The notes: a model not told the origin generated them from the letters alone. A DNA stretch of 64,000 nt from Chloroflexota bacterium (GCA_016860845.1 BOKF01000008.1:1-64000); one strand, 5' to 3'. Numbered from the stretch's first letter, positions 32,723-41,523 are shown. Made by a program: numbers and translations.

Positions 32723-33943
32723 TTACTCCAACACTATCCCACAGATCGAAACAAAGGAGGTATTCCGATTATCCGCCGGGCAGCGGTCGTAGGCAATGGT
32801 TTGGCCCTGGGTTTGGCCCAGGGCGCTCAAGGTAAAGTAGAACGGCGACAGGCCGCACACATTGCGCTCATACTGTCCGGCCTGCATCAATTCAAAGAAG
32901 GCGCTGGCGCTGCCCTGGGCCAGGGTATCAACCAGCACTGTATCATCGGCCTTCATTTGGGCCTGGGCTGCTGCATCAAGAGGGGGACCATCGAAGGCCG
33001 GCCCCAGGTGAGCCAGGTCGCCGGAAGCAACAATTAAAGTCCGCCGTTGGGTCATTTCCTCACGTAACAGATCAAGGAGAATGCTGAAATTTGTCTCCTC
33101 CTCCAATTTGGCCTGGCCTATCATAAAGTGAAGAAAAGAACCGGACAAAACAGGCAAAACCGGACAAGGTTTGCCGTCTCTCATATACTGCAACCAGACC
33201 AAAACTAACTCGATGGACCATTCATCGCGGTGCAGGAGTTCATCGGCGAAGACAGTTTGCGGCCCCAAGGCTGCGGTCAGTCGGGCCACCAAATCCTGGT
33301 CGGTCGGCATCACACCCAAAGGCGAACCGTAGTTCTGGCAGGTCAAATTAATTGTGCCGAGGTTACCGCCGTTGTGATCGGTACCGAAAATGATCACCAG
33401 TTCAGCCTGGCGGACTGCTTCAGCCGCGCTGGCCCAGAGCTTGGCGTAAACAGGTCCGCCGCGTTGATAATCAATATGAGGGCTGATAATCCCCCGGCTA
33501 TCCGGGGAAACTTCCGGAACTTCGTGAACCTCATCCAGATAACCCTGCAACATTTGGCGCAGCGCCTCAGGATCGGCCGGATAGGAGAGACCGGCCAGGG
33601 TGGGTTGCCGGTAAGGAGCAGTCCGATACTCAACCACGGCTTGTTGTTTGAAACGTTCAAAAGTACCGCCCTCCAGCAACAAAGCCTGGTCAAATTGAGC
33701 CAACATGCCTTCTATAGTTTCCTGCGGCAGACGCAGGCCATAACGAACTTCCAGCGCAGCCTTAATTTCGGGCAGGGTGTTGTTCCCGTCGCACAACATT
33801 ACCAGGGGTCCCAAAACTTGCGGCAGCACAATAGCCGCCTCCGTTAGCTTAAGCCGGTCCTGGAGGAGAAAGACGGGTTCTCCTTGATAGATGGTTCGCT
33901 GGGCGGTTACATTACGGATTTTGGGTTTGTCGAGATGAGTCAT
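32723..33943 (-). CDS. MEMO-family protein (AmmeMemoRadiSam system B) with N-terminal extension
   Basis: A 406-residue protein. Residues about 140-400 match the MEMO/AmmeMemoRadiSam B family: GIISPHIDYQRGGPVYAKLW, IIFGTDHNGG, HRDEWSIELVLVWLQY, VASGDLAHLGP and the C-terminal CGLSPF. The His/Asp set could bind metal as in dioxygenase relatives. The first 110 residues form a separate small domain (LVMLCDGNNTLPEIKAALEVRYGLRLPQETIEGMLAQFDQALLLEG) that looks like a PqqD/winged-helix fold. ATG 33943 is chosen for its GGGGAG site. The partner radical-SAM and AMMECR1 genes of the usual trio are not nearby. Confidence 0.85.
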   Translation of the reverse strand: MTHLDKPKIRNVTAQRTIYQGEPVFLLQDRLKLTEAAIVLPQVLGPLVMLCDGNNTLPEIKAALEVRYGLRLPQETIEGMLAQFDQALLLEGGTFERFKQQAVVEYRTAPYRQPTLAGLSYPADPEALRQMLQGYLDEVHEVPEVSPDSRGIISPHIDYQRGGPVYAKLWASAAEAVRQAELVIIFGTDHNGGNLGTINLTCQNYGSPLGVMPTDQDLVARLTAALGPQTVFADELLHRDEWSIELVLVWLQYMRDGKPCPVLPVLSGSFLHFMIGQAKLEEETNFSILLDLLREEMTQRRTLIVASGDLAHLGPAFDGPPLDAAAQAQMKADDTVLVDTLAQGSASAFFELMQAGQYERNVCGLSPFYFTLSALGQTQGQTIAYDRCPADNRNTSFVSICGIVLE

Positions 33944-34029
33944 AATTCTCCCCATGGTCAATTTTATTTTATCATACCGAAAGTGAGCTATTTGACAAAA
34001 CGCTTCAGGCTTTTTAGGCCGTCCGGGCT

Positions 34030-34057
34030 TTGTCACCGTTGCCGAAGGTGGTATAAT
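34030..34057 (+). promoter_or_regulatory. sigma70-type promoter of the regulator-SBP-kinase unit
   Basis: TTGTCA (34030-34035), 16-base spacer, TATAAT (34052-34057). Predicted start near 34064 gives a leader of about 34 bases. Same hexamers and spacing as the promoter at 25954-25927. Confidence 0.65.
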
Positions 34058-34097
34058 CAAGCCGTGATAAGTTGTTATGCAGCAGAGGAAGAGGGCT

Positions 34098-34799
34098 ATG
34101 AGTTTAATTTCAAATAATGCCAAGCGTATTCGCATCCTCCTGGCCGATGACCATGCCGTAGTTCGCTCCGGCACCCGCGAGTTGCTGGAGCGCCAGCCGG
34201 ACTTTCAGATCGCGGGTGAGGCTGCCGATGGGGAAGAAGTGGTTCGCCTGACGCACGAACTGCAACCGGATGTAGTCGTAATGGATGTGCGCATGCCCAA
34301 AATGTCCGGGGTAGAAGCAACTCGCCGCATCAAGGCCGAGTGTCCGGGGGTCAATGTGCTGGTGCTGACCGCCCACGACGATGACGAATACGTTTTTGCG
34401 CTGCTTCAGGCCGGCGCCAATGGCTATTTATTGAAAACGGCGGAAATTGACGAGCTGGTGCGGGCCATTCGTACCGTCGCGGCGGGGCAGTCGGCCCTGG
34501 CGCCCACAGTGGCCGGCAAAGTAGTGGCCCAATTCACCAGTGGCAAAAGCTTACCCGACATGCTGTCAGGCGGGCAGGATCAGTATGACGGCTTGACCGA
34601 ACGGGAGCTGGGAATTTTGCAGTTGGTGGGCGAGGGGTTGAGCAACAAGCAAATTGGCAAAAATCTGTTCATCAGTGATCGCACCGTTCAGGCCCACCTG
34701 TCTAACATCTTCTCCAAATTGGGCGTCAGTTCGCGCACCGAAGCGGTTATGTATGCGGTGCGTAAAGGTTGGATTACCACGGACAAAGGGAATGGGTAG
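34098..34799 (+). CDS. NarL/LuxR-family response regulator
   Basis: A 233-residue regulator: receiver with ILLADDH, phosphorylation Asp in VVVMDVRMPKMSG, LTAHDD and LLKTAE, then a LuxR helix-turn-helix (LTERELGILQLVGEGLSNKQIGKNLFISDRTVQAHLSNIFSKLGVSSRTEAV). ATG 34098 has GAGGAAGAGG upstream. Its stop overlaps the start of the solute-binding protein gene, and the cognate kinase follows that gene, so the three form one unit under the promoter at 34030. It should bind DNA when phosphorylated by the Cache kinase. Confidence 0.94.
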   Translation: MSLISNNAKRIRILLADDHAVVRSGTRELLERQPDFQIAGEAADGEEVVRLTHELQPDVVVMDVRMPKMSGVEATRRIKAECPGVNVLVLTAHDDDEYVFALLQAGANGYLLKTAEIDELVRAIRTVAAGQSALAPTVAGKVVAQFTSGKSLPDMLSGGQDQYDGLTERELGILQLVGEGLSNKQIGKNLFISDRTVQAHLSNIFSKLGVSSRTEAVMYAVRKGWITTDKGNG

Positions 34800-36117
34800 A
34801 ATTTTTACATGGCTCATCCTTCTCTTCCTCTTGACGGCCTGCAGTTCCGCCAGTTCAGCGGCCGTCGAAGAAATTGATGAGCCGTTTGTGGGTAATCCCC
34901 CCGCGCTTAATCCGAATATCCCCCCGGAAAAAATCACGCTCGAAGTCTGGCTTGACCTGGATTTTACCAAAAACGATAGCCTTTTTGAAGAAATCGCCAA
35001 AGATTTTGAAGATGCTTATCCCCAGGTCAAGGTTGAGATTCAATCGTTTGTGCGCGAAAGTATCCCCCAAAAAATTACTCGCGCTCTCCAGGTGGGCACA
35101 CCGCCGGATGTTGTCCAGGGCCATGTTTACGCTATGGCCGGACAGGGACTGGCCGAACCCTTGAACCAACAATGGCAGGAATGGGAACAGGTAGATGCCC
35201 GCGCCCGGCGTCAGTTCTTACCCTCCGCCCTGGAAGCCTGCACCTGGCGTGATACACTCTATGGCATCCCGCTGGATATTTACACCCTGGTTTTACTGTA
35301 CAATCGAGACCATTTTGATGCGGCTAACCTGCCCTATCCCAAAGGCGATTACGATTTAGCCGCCTTTTCCGAGGCAGTAGCAGCTTTGACCAAACCGGCG
35401 GAGAAGCGTTACGCCCTGGGGTTAACTTCGGATCCCTGGTATGTCTATGCCTGGATGGCCGATGCCGGCGGTGATCTACTGGTCGGCACGTCGGAAAACG
35501 GTTTTAGCCTGACTCTTGACTCAAAAAACAATGTTGACGCCCTCCGCTTTTTAACTCAAATAGCCGAAGATGGCTACGCTCAGCGTCCCACAACTCGTCC
35601 GCGCGATTATGAAGACCCCCGCAAGCGTTTCCTAGAGGGTCAGGTCTCCATGTACCTGGGCGGGCCATGGGATATTCATATTATCCAGTCAACTGATCCC
35701 GATTTTCCTTTGGGGGTGGCCCGGCTGCCCAAAACTCTGGCTGCAGATAGCGCCGCTTCTGTTTTGGGTAGCAGTGGTTTGTTTATTCCTCGAGGCGCGC
35801 GCCATCAGGAGGTTGCCTTTGAATTTATGAAGTGGGTTACAAGCGACCGGTATGCCATCCCGATGGCGCGCCGGTTAGGCCGCTACCCGGCCAAAACCTG
35901 GCTGCAAACCTCACCCTATTTTGCCGGAAATTTGCTCTTAATCCCGTTTTTTAGTCAGCTTGATGCCGTTCGACCTTACCGCCTGGATCGTTTTCCTGAA
36001 GCTGAACAAGCCTTTGCCGATGCTATCAAAAAATCCTTTTATGATACTGACCCGGCCAGGGCGCTGCGAGAAGCGCAGCGAATTGGCCAGTCTTTCTTGC
36101 AGGAAGACCTGCCATGA
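34792..36117 (+). CDS. extracellular solute-binding lipoprotein (family 1)
   Basis: A 441-residue lipoprotein with signal peptide and lipobox LLTAC (Cys about 17), followed by an acidic linker and the family-1 ABC solute-binding fold (sugar/oligosaccharide type): ITLEVWLDL, IAKDFEDAYPQVKVEI, GTPPDVVQGHVYAMAGQG, YGIPLDIYTLVLLYNRD, GPWDIHII and GLFIPRGARHQEVAFEFMKWVTS. The start overlaps the regulator stop and the end overlaps the kinase start by four bases (ATGA). No ABC permease or ATPase is present, so it probably presents ligand to the kinase instead of, or besides, transport. Confidence 0.9.
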   Translation: MGRIFTWLILLFLLTACSSASSAAVEEIDEPFVGNPPALNPNIPPEKITLEVWLDLDFTKNDSLFEEIAKDFEDAYPQVKVEIQSFVRESIPQKITRALQVGTPPDVVQGHVYAMAGQGLAEPLNQQWQEWEQVDARARRQFLPSALEACTWRDTLYGIPLDIYTLVLLYNRDHFDAANLPYPKGDYDLAAFSEAVAALTKPAEKRYALGLTSDPWYVYAWMADAGGDLLVGTSENGFSLTLDSKNNVDALRFLTQIAEDGYAQRPTTRPRDYEDPRKRFLEGQVSMYLGGPWDIHIIQSTDPDFPLGVARLPKTLAADSAASVLGSSGLFIPRGARHQEVAFEFMKWVTSDRYAIPMARRLGRYPAKTWLQTSPYFAGNLLLIPFFSQLDAVRPYRLDRFPEAEQAFADAIKKSFYDTDPARALREAQRIGQSFLQEDLP

Positions 36118-37985
36118 AACCCCTCATCAAGGCCGGAGCGGCTCACTCACGCTATCACGGGTTCAAAAACTGGATTTCTGAACTGCGAGCGCAGGCCATC
36201 CTTTTAACCATCCTGCTCTTATCGTTGATGCTAATTTTGACGGTTGGGGTCACCTTTTTGGCCTACCAGCAGATTTCACAATCGCTGGCCGAAAGCCGTG
36301 ACCAGGAATTGGCCAGTGTCTCGGCCGAACGTCTTTCTGAAAGCATTGAAGCGTTTGTGCGCGGGTTGAGGACTCTGGCTAATCAAACCGAAATGCAATC
36401 GGGCGAACCCACCTTGCAGCAAGGCACTCTGGAACGAGGTCGGGATTTGGTGGCGGATTTTACCACGGATGGGGGGATCATTATTTTGAATGCCGGGGGC
36501 TTCGTCAGTGTCACCGAGCCGTTTCGGCCGGATCTCATTGGGCAGGACTTTTCACAGGAACCTTACTTTAAAGATGCTCGCACCCTGCGTACCTCGACCT
36601 TTTCCGATATTATCAAGGAACCAGGCTCTGGTGAAGATATTATTGTCATTGCTGTACCCATCGAGAAGCCTGACGGCCAGTTTATGGGTGTCCTCGCTGG
36701 ACGATTTTATTTAAGTTTTCAACGCCTGGGCCAGGAGATTCAGAAGTTGCGAGTGGGCGAGGAGGGTACCGCCTATCTGGTTGATCGCCAGGGGCGTTTA
36801 ATCTACCATCCTATTTCCCGGCTCATTGGCACAGATTTCAGCAGTCGTGAAGCGGTCCAGCGGCTTCAACAGGGTACGTTGATCGGTGCTGTGACGAGCC
36901 ACGAAAACGGCCAGCCCAGTACTGTTGAGGGCTACGCCGTGGTCCAGGTTACAGGCTGGGGTTTGGTGATTGGCGAACCGTGGGCGCAGGTAGTGGAACC
37001 GGCACAGAACGCTTTGAAACCCATCGCCGTGGTTCTCATTGTGGGATTAATTACGGTGGCCGCTTTTGTCTCCCTGGGCGTACAGGCCGTCACCGATCCC
37101 ATTCAAAACTTAGTCATCCAAACACGGCAGGTAACTGCTGGTGATTACGATGCCCAGGTAACGCTCAGCCGGATCAAAGAAATCCGCGAGTTGGGGATGG
37201 CCTTTAATGAGATGGTCGAGCAAATTCGCAAGTATCGCGCCGGAGTGAGGCAGTATGTAGCTGATATTACCCAATCTCAAGAGGAAGAACGCAAGCGAAT
37301 TGCCCGCGAGTTGCACGATGATACCGTGCAATCGTTGATTGCCATTGGCCAGCGCATTGAACTGATTAAGGGGATGTTGGATGATCCCATCGAAGCACGT
37401 ATCCGCCTGAGTGAGTTAAGAGCCATGGTTACAGGCGCAATTGCCAGCGTTCGCCAATTTAGCCGGGACCTTCGCCCCCTGGCTTTGGAAGATTTGGGGC
37501 TGGTAGCGGCCATGCAATATCTGGTCAACCAATTGACCCAAAGTGAAGGAATAGATGTGGACTTTAGAGTTGAGGGAACCCCGGATGGATTGCCGGCTGA
37601 CATGGAAGTGGCGATTTATCGGATTTTGCAGGAAGCCCTGAACAATATCAAAAAACATGCTCACGCCACTGAGGTGCATGTTCTGGCCCAGTTCACCGAA
37701 AAACAGATTATATTGACAGTTAAAGATGATGGTTGTGGTTTTATTGTACCTGACTTAATTACCGATTTTGCCAGCAGCGGTAGTTTTGGGGTGATGGGGC
37801 TCCAAGAGCGCGCCCATCTTTTTGGCGGTAATATTGAGGTTGAATCTCAACTCGATGAAGGTACAATCGTTCGCCTGATTATACCGCGCCGGTCGGATTT
37901 GTCCCCTTTTGAAATTCGTAATAATTTTTCTTCAAAAGACTCCCAAGTACCTGAAGATTCATTACTTGCCGAAAAAATGTCCTAA
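36114..37985 (+). CDS. Cache-HAMP sensor kinase of the HisKA_3 (LuxR-partner) type
   Basis: A 623-residue membrane kinase: helix 1 (about 27-50), an extracytoplasmic dCache-type domain (about 55-290, with FRPDLIGQDFSQEPYFKDA and YLVDRQGRLIYHP), helix 2 (about 300-320), HAMP, a short coiled coil, HisKA_3 with EEERKRIARELHDDTVQSL and an ATPase with EALNNIKKHAHA and DDGCGF. It should sense a small molecule, directly or via the lipoprotein encoded just upstream, and phosphorylate the LuxR-type regulator at 34098. Overlap of four bases with the preceding gene. Confidence 0.93.
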   Translation: MKPLIKAGAAHSRYHGFKNWISELRAQAILLTILLLSLMLILTVGVTFLAYQQISQSLAESRDQELASVSAERLSESIEAFVRGLRTLANQTEMQSGEPTLQQGTLERGRDLVADFTTDGGIIILNAGGFVSVTEPFRPDLIGQDFSQEPYFKDARTLRTSTFSDIIKEPGSGEDIIVIAVPIEKPDGQFMGVLAGRFYLSFQRLGQEIQKLRVGEEGTAYLVDRQGRLIYHPISRLIGTDFSSREAVQRLQQGTLIGAVTSHENGQPSTVEGYAVVQVTGWGLVIGEPWAQVVEPAQNALKPIAVVLIVGLITVAAFVSLGVQAVTDPIQNLVIQTRQVTAGDYDAQVTLSRIKEIRELGMAFNEMVEQIRKYRAGVRQYVADITQSQEEERKRIARELHDDTVQSLIAIGQRIELIKGMLDDPIEARIRLSELRAMVTGAIASVRQFSRDLRPLALEDLGLVAAMQYLVNQLTQSEGIDVDFRVEGTPDGLPADMEVAIYRILQEALNNIKKHAHATEVHVLAQFTEKQIILTVKDDGCGFIVPDLITDFASSGSFGVMGLQERAHLFGGNIEVESQLDEGTIVRLIIPRRSDLSPFEIRNNFSSKDSQVPEDSLLAEKMS

Positions 37986-38197
37986 AATTGCCAAAAATTG
38001 GGCAAATAGGCCAAAAGGCTTAGTGAATAATTACACATTTACGCGCCTTTACCAATGCCTCTCCTTCTTTCACCCGATATAATTGGAGAGAAAGTGATAA
38101 GCTATATTGCGCAGCTTCGCGCTTCCCGTCTATTTTCCTTGCACCCAAAAATCTATAGTTGCGCGCTGATTGTTGCTAAAAATGAGGCGTCAAAGAA

Positions 38198-38329
38198 ATG
38201 GAACTCTTTTTTCTCATTTTGTTGGCCGTGATGTTACTTGCTTTTGGCTATGCCCAATGGCAAAAAGGAGTGTTCAAAACGCCAGGCCAGATTACTACGA
38301 ACGAGGAGGATGAAGTGGAAATTCGTTGA
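38198..38329 (+). CDS. possible 43-residue membrane peptide
   Basis: ATG 38198 to TGA 38329 encodes a helix (LFFLILLAVMLLAFGYAQ) followed by a polar tail ending in NEEDEVEIR. GAGG about ten bases upstream could serve as ribosome site. The typical small-membrane-protein shape supports it; there is no recognised family and no clear promoter, so it remains tentative. Confidence 0.4.
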   Translation: MELFFLILLAVMLLAFGYAQWQKGVFKTPGQITTNEEDEVEIR

Positions 38330-38365
38330 TCAAAGTGAGGCCCTTAGGCTGACAGGCTCAAAAAT

Positions 38366-38427
38366 GAGATACCTCCTTTATTAACTTGACATATTATTGT
38401 AGACATAATATAATGAAGTGGTATCTC
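38366..38427 (+). promoter_or_regulatory. consensus promoter with nested inverted repeats
   Basis: TTGACA (38386-38391), exactly 17 bases, TATAAT (38409-38414): a perfect sigma70-type promoter for the gene at 38468. ATATTAT (38391-38397) and ATAATAT (38405-38411) form a 7-bp dyad over the spacer. GAGATACC (38366-38373) and GGTATCTC (38420-38427) form an outer 8-bp dyad bracketing the promoter. Such strength with dyads suggests a tightly repressed or inducible promoter. Confidence 0.7.
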
Positions 38428-38467
38428 GTTGGTTATGAGAGCAAAAATGGTTGCCTAAGGGTGCCTT

Positions 38468-38776
38468 GTGAAACGAATTTTGGTTTCTATCCTCTTATTG
38501 ATTACCGCCTTACTGATTTCAAAACCTTTTGCGGCGGAACTAAGCAACTTTTCCAAACCAGCTAAAGCGGCTTCTCACTCCTCCTATAGCCAAACCAATG
38601 CCTTTGAACAACAAGGAATCAGGTCAGTGCCGTTTTCTACGGCAGGTTGTCCTTGTGATACCTCTTCTCCGAAGCCTACGATTACCCTTGTTTTAATCGC
38701 GGCCATAGCTGCTTCGTTAGCAATGGCCTCTTTTATTTATGGTTCACACTTTATTGCCACTTGGGTAGCGGGTTGA
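38468..38776 (+). CDS. small exported or two-helix membrane protein, unknown
   Basis: A 102-residue protein: an N-terminal signal-like helix (about 4-22, ILVSILLLITALLISKPFAA), a Ser/Thr-rich extracytoplasmic stretch with a CPCDTSSPKP word (Cys pair), and a second helix (about 73-97). No family recognised. The start is GTG with AAGGG seven bases upstream. It is driven by an unusually perfect promoter with operator-like dyads and ended by a strong terminator, so it is an independent, probably regulated unit. Confidence 0.7.
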   Translation: MKRILVSILLLITALLISKPFAAELSNFSKPAKAASHSSYSQTNAFEQQGIRSVPFSTAGCPCDTSSPKPTITLVLIAAIAASLAMASFIYGSHFIATWVAG

Positions 38777-38785
38777 ACCAACCCC

Positions 38786-38827
38786 AAAAGCAAAAAGACG
38801 GTCAGAGCGACCGTCTTTTTGCTTTTT
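38786..38827. terminator. strong bidirectional terminator
   Basis: AGCAAAAAGACGGTC (38789-38803) and its reverse complement (38809-38823) form a 15-bp stem with a 5-base loop, with A-run on one side and T-run on the other. It serves the small exported protein gene and the convergent DUF2207 gene. Confidence 0.92.
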
Positions 38828-38845
38828 ATGCCCAATTAAGTCTCT

Positions 38846-40714
38846 CTACATCAGATCTTCCGTATCAGCCCCTTTATTTTCATCGAGAACAGGCGCTTTG
38901 CTGAAAGTTTCATAGCTATCCTTCAAGAATGCTATCAAGGTGGTTTGAATGGCTTTAAGCAGACCCTCCCCCGAAATTTCCCCATTCGATTGGCCCAAAC
39001 GGCGAATAGGACTTTTTGCATGAGCTTGAGCGGCCTTCTGCTGCGATTCCGCCTCTACGACACTGGCGCTCACCCAAACATAAGCTTGATCAAGGCCAAC
39101 ATTAAGAGATTTCTCTTTGGGTTGCCCCCACCATTTTGGTCTCGGCGCATTGGCTGCCGCAAATTTTTTTACAAAATCCTTCTCTATACCAAAGGTGACG
39201 GCATAAGGAAGCCAACGGGCGAATTGCTGTTTGTACTTTTCAGCCTCTCTCGGAGACATATCACTTAAGAAGCGCTTAAAGGCTTCCCAGGGCATTGCCT
39301 CTTTAACTCCTGCCTTCGTTTTGGTAGGGACAGCCCATCCCGCTGCGATGAGGGTCGCAGCAGCGGCAGCAAGACCTAAAAATGGGCAAGCTACAAGATA
39401 GGTGTACTGCTGCAAAAACATACTGATTAGCAATGCTAGCAGGAGGCTCATGACGACTCCCGCCCCACCGAAGGCTATGTACTGACGCCGCTTTATCCGA
39501 TAATTTGATTCCAAGTAACCAGCCTGAGCAATCGCCGTATCTATTTGTCGTTTTAATTCCGGGGTGGACATAAAGAGGGCTTCATGCATCTCAGCCAAAT
39601 CCCGTTTCATGCCACCTGAGCCAAATATTTTACCGTAAAGGGTAACTTCATAAGGTTGGGTTACTTTATTCTGGTCTACCGCATACAGGTTAAAAGTTGG
39701 TTCTTGTTCCTTAGGCGATGACTTGGTCTTTTTCCCGCTATCTACGTTAAGTGCGCCCCGGTAGGCCAAATGCAGCAAGGTCGCCAAAATGTGTTTGGGG
39801 TTGGCATGACCATCTAATAGAGCGCCAACCACTGCGGGTGGCAATTCATTTGGTAGCGTCTTCACCCGGGTGGGGAATTTTCCAGGGCCTGGCGAAACCC
39901 GAATCCGCAGATACCACCAGCCATACACCAGCAAGGGGCCGACTAACAGAATCAATAGGCCCAGCACTATAGAACCCCACTGTAGTTTGGGGGTCCAGTA
40001 TTCCAGGTTGTCAATTTCTCTTTGCCAGCCAGGGGAAGCGCCCTGCACGGTGCCATGGGGGAAAGTCACCGATACTTCCAGCTTGCTATTAGGCGCAATA
40101 TCTGCCACTACAAAAGTGACCTTATCGGCGCTTTGCAAGAATATATTCGTGGCTGCCCCAGTACTACTGCGGATGATCTGCTCGTCAGTAAAAGGAGCCG
40201 GTAGATTGATGGTAGTGGTGGAACGGGCTATCGGAGCCGCGGTACTTTCGCCTAGAGGTTGCCAATCGAGGCGATCCCCCGTGTCATAAAAGCGAAGCGC
40301 GCCCGTTACAAAATAGCGCAGGATAAAGAGGGTAGAAGAAGTGTTGTTGGGTGGAAAATAGAGGTGAACAGTCTGCTGGCCGGATTCAGTAGTAACTTCA
40401 AAAGTATATTCGGCTTTGGTACTGGCGGATTGATAGCTGCGTTGGCCGCCACTGCTATCTACCTGTAAAATTTGAAGATTGCTGATGCTTTCCAGCTTTG
40501 AGGTTGGAATGATCCTCTCAAAGGTAGTAGCTCCGCTGACCAGAGCTACTTCATGGATTTCCTCCACGGCAAGTCCCGAATTTTGTTGCAGCTTTAGCGT
40601 TACGTCATAACGCAGCCAATGATCAACGCCGGATTGCGCGGCTGCGCCTCCTTGGCCAACCCATAATAAAGTGAGGAGCGATATCCATATAATCCAGTAA
40701 CGATGTCTCATCAT
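38846..40714 (-). CDS. DUF2207-family membrane protein
   Basis: A 622-residue protein with a signal peptide, an extracytoplasmic beta-rich DUF2207 domain (about 30-235), a membrane helix (about 247-268), a cytoplasmic segment containing PPAVVGALLDGHANPKHILATLLHLAYRGAL (a DUF2207 hallmark), two further helices (about 405-450) and a soluble C-terminal part. Function of the family is not established. Genes for UspA and an HMA-like protein lie upstream in the same direction; the gap to uspA is 75 bases, so co-transcription is possible. Start ATG ATG with a weak GGAGG-like AGGAACC. Confidence 0.85.
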   Translation of the reverse strand: MMRHRYWIIWISLLTLLWVGQGGAAAQSGVDHWLRYDVTLKLQQNSGLAVEEIHEVALVSGATTFERIIPTSKLESISNLQILQVDSSGGQRSYQSASTKAEYTFEVTTESGQQTVHLYFPPNNTSSTLFILRYFVTGALRFYDTGDRLDWQPLGESTAAPIARSTTTINLPAPFTDEQIIRSSTGAATNIFLQSADKVTFVVADIAPNSKLEVSVTFPHGTVQGASPGWQREIDNLEYWTPKLQWGSIVLGLLILLVGPLLVYGWWYLRIRVSPGPGKFPTRVKTLPNELPPAVVGALLDGHANPKHILATLLHLAYRGALNVDSGKKTKSSPKEQEPTFNLYAVDQNKVTQPYEVTLYGKIFGSGGMKRDLAEMHEALFMSTPELKRQIDTAIAQAGYLESNYRIKRRQYIAFGGAGVVMSLLLALLISMFLQQYTYLVACPFLGLAAAAATLIAAGWAVPTKTKAGVKEAMPWEAFKRFLSDMSPREAEKYKQQFARWLPYAVTFGIEKDFVKKFAAANAPRPKWWGQPKEKSLNVGLDQAYVWVSASVVEAESQQKAAQAHAKSPIRRLGQSNGEISGEGLLKAIQTTLIAFLKDSYETFSKAPVLDENKGADTEDLM

Positions 40715-40789
40715 GATCTGGTTCCTCCGGGTATGCTGGCTGCGCCTCCCTCGACAGCTAATTTAGTTAAGGTACTTTAAGTCTAAGCG

Positions 40790-41260
40790 TCAATCATCTC
40801 CTGGGTGACTTTTGGCGCGGACTAAAAATATAGGGCAGGGCGCTGCCTGTAACACTTTTGCCGCCACACTGCCATAAACCCAACGGCTTAACCCGGAGCG
40901 GCCATGCGTGCTCATGACGATGAGATCAACCGCTTCAGTTTCAGCCACCTTCAAAATTGCCTCTGGAACAAAACCCTCTAAAACCAAATACCGGCATTTT
41001 AACTTCGCCCATTGGAGTCTCTTCTGCCAATTTATTATATACTCTTTCACTTCTTTTTCAACCTGTGTCTGTAGATCAAGCTGGTAATCATAGGCTACGC
41101 CAGCCATTGCCGGATAAAACTCAACGGGCATCGCAACTGGCTGGCAGACCCTGGTCAGAATAATCTCGCTATCAAAATGTCGAGCCAGCGCCTCGGCGTG
41201 AGGGAGGGCCAATTCTGATAAAGCTGAACCATCAAGCGGCACCAGAATTTTTTGATACAT
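40790..41260 (-). CDS. universal stress protein (UspA family)
   Basis: A 156-residue single-domain universal stress protein: ILVPLDGSALSELAL at the start, and the ATP-binding pattern near the end, G-x2-G-x9-G-S (HGRSGLSRWVYGSVAAKVL) followed by PCPIFLVR. Such proteins bind ATP and modulate stress responses; the specific role here is unknown. The gene starts 17 bases after the HMA-like gene with AAGGAGA, so the two form one unit. Confidence 0.93.
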   Translation of the reverse strand: MYQKILVPLDGSALSELALPHAEALARHFDSEIILTRVCQPVAMPVEFYPAMAGVAYDYQLDLQTQVEKEVKEYIINWQKRLQWAKLKCRYLVLEGFVPEAILKVAETEAVDLIVMSTHGRSGLSRWVYGSVAAKVLQAAPCPIFLVRAKSHPGDD

Positions 41261-41277
41261 GATTATCTCCTTTCCGC

Positions 41278-41523
41278 TTAGGTGGAGAACTTTTTAAGCA
41301 AGGCCGCATCAATTTGTCGCAAGGGACAGCCTGCTTTGGCCATGGCCTGAGTTAAATCCAGAAAACCAACTCGGTTCTCATCAAAGAGAATCTGGACTGA
41401 CTGGTTTTCCAAATTAATTTTAAGCTCGACAATCCCAATCAACGGTTCGAGCACTTGCTCTAGATTGGCGGCAACTTCCTTGGTCAGGGTAGGCACATGA
41501 AGGGCTTCAAATTCCAGCACCAA
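41278..41523 (-). CDS. HMA-like domain protein without metal cysteines
   Basis: An 81-residue protein with the beta-alpha-beta-beta-alpha-beta pattern of heavy-metal-associated domains (LHVPTLTKEVAANLEQVLEPLIGIVELKINLENQSVQILFD...AMAKAGCPL). The loop that normally holds M-x-C-x2-C reads VPTLTKE, so it cannot bind metal in the usual way. The HMA assignment is by pattern only. It lies 17 bases upstream of uspA in the same direction. Confidence 0.7.
   Translation of the reverse strand: MVLEFEALHVPTLTKEVAANLEQVLEPLIGIVELKINLENQSVQILFDENRVGFLDLTQAMAKAGCPLRQIDAALLKKFST

Noticed and set aside
33230..33847. 205-codon plus-strand frame antisense to the MEMO gene
   Set aside because: Low-information His/Gln-rich product; the minus-strand gene has conserved motifs.
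34792..36117. Lipoprotein read as part of an ABC sugar importer
   Set aside because: No permease or ATPase gene is near; overlaps with the regulator and kinase genes favour a sensory role.
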